Assembly: GCA_003612405.1 (NCBI GenBank) | Contig: RAYR01000025.1 | Coordinates: 1-64,000 of the forward strand | Length of the DNA: 64,000 nt | Reading direction: 5' to 3' | Source: a bacterium 0.1xD8-71 | Lineage (GTDB): Bacteria > Bacillota > Clostridia > Lachnospirales > Lachnospiraceae | Part shown: positions 60,189 through 64,000 of the stretch, piece after piece | Numbering within the stretch: position 1 is the first letter of the stretch | How the letters are laid out: each line of letters starts with the position of its first letter | Position numbers and translations under genes: made by a program | Notes under the pieces: model-generated | The model's database searches: none | The model's input: only the letters and a program-made list of their open reading frames with translations | What the model was told of the DNA's origin: nothing

Positions 60189-62093
60189 TCATGGTGAAAG
60201 AGATATCATATCATCCGTCAATTTTCGTTCCATATCATGCCTGATTTTCCGGTTTTCTACCGTGTCAAATAAAATGGAAAAATCATAATCCTCAGGATAC
60301 AATTCCGCAGCCGCCACATGCAGTTTGACCCTCTTGTGGTTGATCCATATTTTTTTACCCGGCATCTGCACTCGTAAAACACCCTTTTCATTGATTGGTT
60401 CACACACAATTCCAATCTTTTTATCCGGGTATATCATCACACTGTCTCCAATATGATATTTATCTGCAAGTTTACTTCCCTGTTTACCCTTTCCGGCTTT
60501 TACAATCCTGCTGCCTCCCTGTCTCGCCTTCTCCGGCTCTTTATCCCGGAACCTGAAATCTGCCACAGCACTGTTCCCATATGCCGCACGGATCGCAGTC
60601 TGTAACATTTCATTGGACATACCGAGCCTGTCGGCTATATAAAATGCACAACTTTCCCCGGCTTCCCCAAGCACCATCTGGTATGTGGGTATCAAAGTTT
60701 CTTTATCAAAAGTCATCCGGGCATTGATGATGTTGTCCGTTGTTCTTGCATACTCTTTGATTTCCGGATAATGCGTCGTGACCAGAAACAGGCAGCCACT
60801 CTTTCGCAGTTCTTCCAATATGGCGATGGCGATTCCCATACCTTCCGCCGGATCCGTTCCGGAGCCCAGTTCATCCATGATCACAAGACTCTCCCGGTTT
60901 ACCTGGTCTAAAATGTCCAGTACATTCTTGATATGGGCAGAGAAAGTAGATAGATTCTCGGTAATATTCTGTCCGTCTCCGATGTCGCACAGATACGCGC
61001 CATTCATACAGATGTCCGCCTCCCTGCATGTGACATGAAGCCCGCACTGCGCCATCATGCAATTGAGCATGACAGTTTTGATGGCCACTGTCTTTCCCCC
61101 TGTGTTGGGCCCGGTTATAATGATGCCTCTGATATCTCCACCCATCTCAAATTGCAGCGGAACATTGATTTTCCTGTCCATAATCGGATTCCTGGCATCC
61201 TTTAACCTGATCTTGCGATTGGTATTAATGGACGGTTCCACCCCATCCATCTCTAAGCTGAGTTTTCCTTTTGACAATATAAAATCCAGTTTTTCAATGG
61301 TTTTGATATTATCATACATCCCATCTACAGCATCTGAAACCATGGATGTCAGCGTATACAGGATGCGGTAAATCTCGTTCTCCTCACTGATTTTGCACAA
61401 CTGCAATTCCTCATAATACTTTGCAGCACCGGCCGGTTCCATAAAGAGGGTGCTTCCTGTGGAAGACTTATCTACCACCACTCCCGTAATCTTAAGTCTG
61501 TATTCCTTCTTCACCGGCACACAGATCCTGCCGTTTCTGAAAGTACAATAACTGTCCGCCATATACTGCTTATGAGAGCGGATAACCTGTTCCGCCTTTT
61601 GTTTCATCTGTTCATCACATTTTACAATCTGCGCTCTGATGGACTGAAGTTCCCTGGACGCATAATCGTCCACTTCACCGCCCCTTATCTGCCTACAGAT
61701 TTCTTCCCGTAATTCCTCCATGGAATCCAGATTTTCCTCATAATAACTGAGGGGATTCTCATAGACTTTGCCTCTTGCCAGATACTCTTTCAGCCTTCTG
61801 ACCGCAACCAGGATTTTCTCCACACGTTCCAGCTGATAGGGGGAAAGACAGTCTCCCTTTTGCGCCGCTGTCAATATCTCCTTTATTTCCTCCACATTCT
61901 GCAACGGCGGTGTCCCCAGCTTTTCAATCAGTTCCCTGCTCTTTGTCGTATCACGCAGATGCTTTCGCAGTTCCGGCTCCGCTAAATATACCGATATATC
62001 CCTGATTCTCTCCTTTGCCTCCTCTGTGACAGTCTGTTCCATCCACATCTCTTTTATTTTATGAAATTCTATCATTGTTTTCATATAATCCAT
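60189..62093 (-). CDS. MutS-family (MutS2-like) ATPase lacking the Smr domain
   Basis: 634 residues from ATG 62093 (GGGGAT upstream; the longer frame reads through an inverted-repeat leader). An N-terminal helical core and coiled clamp precede the ATPase: IIITGPNTGGKTVAIKTVML (Walker A, about residue 310), GDGQNITENLSTFSAHIKNV, LVIMDELGSGTDPAEGMGIA (Walker B) and FLVTTHYPEIKEYA. After a linker a KOW/SH3-like piece remains (HIGDSVMIYPDKKIGIVCEP), but the C-terminal Smr nuclease of true MutS2 is absent. It may act on recombination intermediates or stalled ribosomes, as MutS2 relatives do. Confidence 0.85.
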   Translation of the reverse strand: MDYMKTMIEFHKIKEMWMEQTVTEEAKERIRDISVYLAEPELRKHLRDTTKSRELIEKLGTPPLQNVEEIKEILTAAQKGDCLSPYQLERVEKILVAVRRLKEYLARGKVYENPLSYYEENLDSMEELREEICRQIRGGEVDDYASRELQSIRAQIVKCDEQMKQKAEQVIRSHKQYMADSYCTFRNGRICVPVKKEYRLKITGVVVDKSSTGSTLFMEPAGAAKYYEELQLCKISEENEIYRILYTLTSMVSDAVDGMYDNIKTIEKLDFILSKGKLSLEMDGVEPSINTNRKIRLKDARNPIMDRKINVPLQFEMGGDIRGIIITGPNTGGKTVAIKTVMLNCMMAQCGLHVTCREADICMNGAYLCDIGDGQNITENLSTFSAHIKNVLDILDQVNRESLVIMDELGSGTDPAEGMGIAIAILEELRKSGCLFLVTTHYPEIKEYARTTDNIINARMTFDKETLIPTYQMVLGEAGESCAFYIADRLGMSNEMLQTAIRAAYGNSAVADFRFRDKEPEKARQGGSRIVKAGKGKQGSKLADKYHIGDSVMIYPDKKIGIVCEPINEKGVLRVQMPGKKIWINHKRVKLHVAAAELYPEDYDFSILFDTVENRKIRHDMERKLTDDMISLSP

Positions 62094-62106
62094 TTTAATC
62101 CCCATT

Positions 62107-62212
62107 CCGGAGCGTTTACGCGACGGGGCGACGCAAATCTCAAATATTGCGTAACACGAACAAGTTCGTGCGCCATCAAACAAATTTGCGGCGCTCCGGC
62201 ACAAATTTGCGT
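62107..62212. repeat. structured palindromic element in the mutS-like leader
   Basis: Nested pairs: CCGGAGCG (62107) with CGCTCCGG (62192); ACGCAAAT (62131) with ATTTGCGT (62205); CACGAAC AA GTTCGTG (62155-62170); CAAATTTGCG twice (62181, 62202). The remaining part of the 578-base gap to 62671 holds short hairpins (AGCACTTCAGTGTG; ACCATG/CATGGT) and no gene. Confidence 0.6.
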
Positions 62213-62607
62213 GTAAAAAATCAGCACTTCAGTGTGATTTTTCACACTATTCTCTCCTTAAAAGATTTACTTATTTTTATGCAACAAAAAAACCATGCGC
62301 ACTCCCCCTACGGTATCATGCTTCATGGTCTGATAAACAACTGATTAACTATACTTTCAAATAATAAATTGCAAGCATATATAAGGCGAATGGCAGTGAC
62401 AACAGGACAGACTCTCCCTCTATACCTTCCCAGAATAAAAGCCATCGTCCCTTGTCAACTATTTAGTTAACTGTCTCCACACTTACAATGCTTAACAAAA
62501 AATGTCCTCTCTTTCTTTTACTCACTATAGTGTACCCCATCCTGTAGTGACTTGTCAACCGGTACTGCACCCCAGGCAAATACACTTACTCCCGGACATT
62601 TACAAAA

Positions 62608-62646
62608 AATATACCGGAGCAGACAAAATGTCCATTCCGGTATATT
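62608..62646 (-). terminator. terminator of the DUF4234 gene
   Basis: AATATACCGGA and TCCGGTATATT, perfect 11-bp arms 25 bases beyond the stop, followed by TTTTTTGTAAA on the minus strand. Confidence 0.85.
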
Positions 62647-62670
62647 CGACTAATACTTCCAAGCCATCTT

Positions 62671-63015
62671 TTAAGCAGCCAGCTTATTCAACTCGTTCTG
62701 AATCAACGCATAAGCAATAATTCCTCCAAAGATGTAGAGAATCAGATAGAGAACGCCCCCATTGGATGCCGGCATACCTCTGTTCACCTTCGCTTTATCC
62801 AACAGCTCACCGCGTTTATATGCCCAATAAAGGCCATAAATTCCGCAGGTGACTATGGTGAGCACAAGCGCCAGCACTCCCGATGTTCCCTCCTCATTTG
62901 CCGCTGCATTGGTGTCTTCTGTCAGGCATACAAACCAATATAAACCGTAAATTCCACAGGTCACCAATGACAGAATGATGCAAAGAGCAATGTTCCTCTC
63001 CTGTACTGTCCTCAT
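62671..63015 (-). CDS. DUF4234 domain membrane protein
   Basis: 114 residues with three membrane helices. Two copies of the family motif VTCGIYGLYWF/VTCGIYGLYWA (residues about 18 and 55) and a glycine-rich last helix (LYLILYIFGGIIAYALIQ) define it. AAGGAGG precedes ATG. Function unknown; monocistronic with its own terminator. Confidence 0.88.
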   Translation of the reverse strand: MRTVQERNIALCIILSLVTCGIYGLYWFVCLTEDTNAAANEEGTSGVLALVLTIVTCGIYGLYWAYKRGELLDKAKVNRGMPASNGGVLYLILYIFGGIIAYALIQNELNKLAA

Positions 63016-63147
63016 AACACTTCCTCCTTCACTATGTAATCATTTTTCTAAATTAATATAACATTTTTTTCAAGAAACATCAACAATAATATCTTTACAT
63101 CTGTAGCCGCTGTATATTTTTTTGCTGTCAGATTTATACAACAAAAA

Positions 63148-63170
63148 ATCCCTTGAAATTTCAAGAGATT
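63148..63170 (-). terminator. terminator of the tRNA gene
   Basis: AATCCCTTGAA with TTCAAGAGATT, then TTTTTGT on the minus strand, 7 bases after the tRNA 3' end. Confidence 0.7.
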
Positions 63171-63176
63171 TCTGAG

Positions 63177-63260
63177 TGCTGGTGGTGGGACTTGAACCCA
63201 CACGTGGTTGCCCACAACAGATTTTGAGTCTGCCTCGTCTGCCATTCCGACACACCAGCA
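63177..63260 (-). tRNA. tRNA-Leu (anticodon CAA)
   Basis: 84 bases on the minus strand. The 7-bp acceptor TGCTGGT pairs with ACCAGCA; the anticodon arm GCAGA-CTCAAAA-TCTGT gives anticodon CAA; the T arm is GTGGG-TTCAAGT-CCCAC; a long variable arm (class II) is present, as expected for leucine. The CCA end is not encoded. Confidence 0.92.
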
Positions 63261-63350
63261 TTTCCAACAACCGAGTTATATATTACCATAACCGCTGGTA
63301 GTTGGCAAGGTTTTTAGACAAATTCTATAAGGAATTCTATAGGAAATGAT

Positions 63351-64000
63351 CTAAAACCCCATCTTTTTATAAACCTCAAATCCATCAAACGTTGCAAAAT
63401 AATCCTGCGGCGTTTCAGCCCGTCTGATCAGCTGTACGCTCCCATCTTCTTTCAACAGAAGCTCTGCGGACTTCAGTTTGCCGTTATAATTATACCCCAT
63501 GGCATAACCGTGTGCTCCTGTATCATGAATAAACAGATAATCTCCTTTATCAATCTGCGGCAGCTGCCTGTCAATGGCAAACTTATCATTATTCTCACAT
63601 AGAGAACCAACCACATCATAAGTGTGATCACAGGGGGCATCCTCTTTGCCAAGCACTGTGATATGATGATATGCTCCATACATGGCCGGCCGCATCAGAT
63701 TTACTGCGCAGGCATCCACACCGATATATTCTTTATGGGTATGCTTTTCATGAATGGCTTTTGTCACCAAAGCGCCGTAAGGCCCTGTCATAAACCGTCC
63801 CATCTCCGTATAGATTGCTGTCTCTCCCATTCCGGCAGGTACAAGCACCTCCTCATAAACCTTATGGACGCCTTCTCCGATTGCCCGGATGTCATTGGCT
63901 GTCTGTCCAGGTTCATAAGCAATTCCCACACCGCCGGAAAGATTGATGAACTCTATCTGTACACCCACTTTTTCTTTGACCTGCACCGCTATCTCAAAGA
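63351..64000 (-). CDS. lysA: diaminopimelate decarboxylase, C-terminal part (runs off the window)
   Basis: The reading frame continues in from the window edge (FEIAVQVKEKVGVQIEF...), so only the last 215 or so residues are seen. Features: NLSGGVGIAYEPGQTANDI (phosphate-binding Gly-rich loop), YTEMGRFMTGPYG, NLMRPAMYGAYHHI, GSLCENNDKFAIDRQLP (Cys/Glu of the dimer-interface active site), DTGAHGYAMGYNYNGKL. This PLP enzyme makes L-lysine from meso-diaminopimelate in the cytoplasm. The PLP-lysine lies upstream, outside the window. Confidence 0.85.
   Translation of the reverse strand, partial: FEIAVQVKEKVGVQIEFINLSGGVGIAYEPGQTANDIRAIGEGVHKVYEEVLVPAGMGETAIYTEMGRFMTGPYGALVTKAIHEKHTHKEYIGVDACAVNLMRPAMYGAYHHITVLGKEDAPCDHTYDVVGSLCENNDKFAIDRQLPQIDKGDYLFIHDTGAHGYAMGYNYNGKLKSAELLLKEDGSVQLIRRAETPQDYFATFDGFEVYKKMGF

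Noticed and set aside
62094-62204. Longer N-terminus for the MutS-like protein
   Set aside because: The added 37 residues are encoded by the palindromic element and have no family counterpart.
1-64000. CRISPR arrays, rRNA genes, known riboswitches, intact transposases
   Set aside because: No regularly spaced repeats, no rRNA-like stretches, no recognisable riboswitch consensus and no transposase motifs were seen on either strand.

Overview
The window looks like chromosome from a gut Clostridia bacterium of the Lachnospiraceae type (Bacillota). The grounds are strong AGGAGG-type ribosome binding sites, mid-40s GC by eye, the gene repertoire (carbohydrate ABC importer with ROK proteins, DUF4234, DUF2871, DUF3737, a GH36 alpha-galactosidase, many two-component and LysR/TetR/MarR regulators) and remnants of clostridial conjugative or mobilizable elements. 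No genus is claimed. Most genes lie on the minus strand.

Layout. (1) 1-4.0 kb is a decayed mobile element: a small DUF6809-like protein, an integrase N-terminal scrap, nested inverted repeats, a peptidase-E-like gene and a MobA/MobL relaxase that has lost its N-terminus and carries a frameshift. It is joined to the first codons of a member of a chromosomal gene family. (2) 4.0-8.1 kb holds that family: three further paralogues, two of them broken by single-base indels, around a protein related to 2-hydroxyacyl-CoA dehydratase activators. (3) 8.3-9.4 kb: a small membrane protein and a NADAR protein. (4) 9.6-19.5 kb: a co-directional sugar operon (solute-binding lipoprotein, two permeases, ROK kinase, two tandem discoidin-plus-propeller proteins without signal peptides, SGNH esterase, and a mannose-6-phosphate-isomerase-like protein with an extra N-terminal domain). 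It reads as import of an oligosaccharide followed by cytoplasmic processing. (5) 19.9-27.8 kb: a tightly coupled signalling operon encoding an acidic exported protein, a FecR-domain membrane protein, a CHASE2 class III nucleotide cyclase, a sugar isomerase-like barrel, a GAF-HD-GYP protein and a ROK repressor. (6) 27.9-37.2 kb: a RelA/SpoT synthetase, GH36, MATE pump with divergent LysR, a broken hipBA pair, TauE/SafE exporter with MarR, and a PAS-GGDEF protein. (7) 37.4-43.7 kb: MacB/FtsX-type ABC transporter with its two-component system, then a DUF4143 ATPase. (8) 43.8-48.1 kb: a duplicated-domain lipoprotein and a TetR-MFS pair. (9) About 48.5-54.3 kb is a second element fragment (mobC, XRE, excisionase-like HTH, two-component system, lipoprotein, sigma-like factor, HTH_16-type protein). 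It replaced the middle of a chromosomal flavodoxin-DUF3737 locus, leaving a mobC-DUF3737 chimera on one side and a truncated flavodoxin on the other. (10) 55.1-64.0 kb: LysR, a likely four-gene operon of two radical SAM proteins, GNAT and a TIM barrel, then DUF2871, a MutS-family ATPase without Smr domain, DUF4234, tRNA-Leu(CAA) and the 3' part of lysA.

The segments most worth a second look are the 9.6-19.5 kb glycan locus with its tandem cytoplasmic propeller proteins, the cyclase/FecR/HD-GYP operon, and a palindromic repeat that is translated inside the isomerase gene. Second-messenger genes are dense: a class III cyclase, an HD-GYP protein, a GGDEF protein and a RelA/SpoT synthetase. No CRISPR array, rRNA or recognisable riboswitch was seen.
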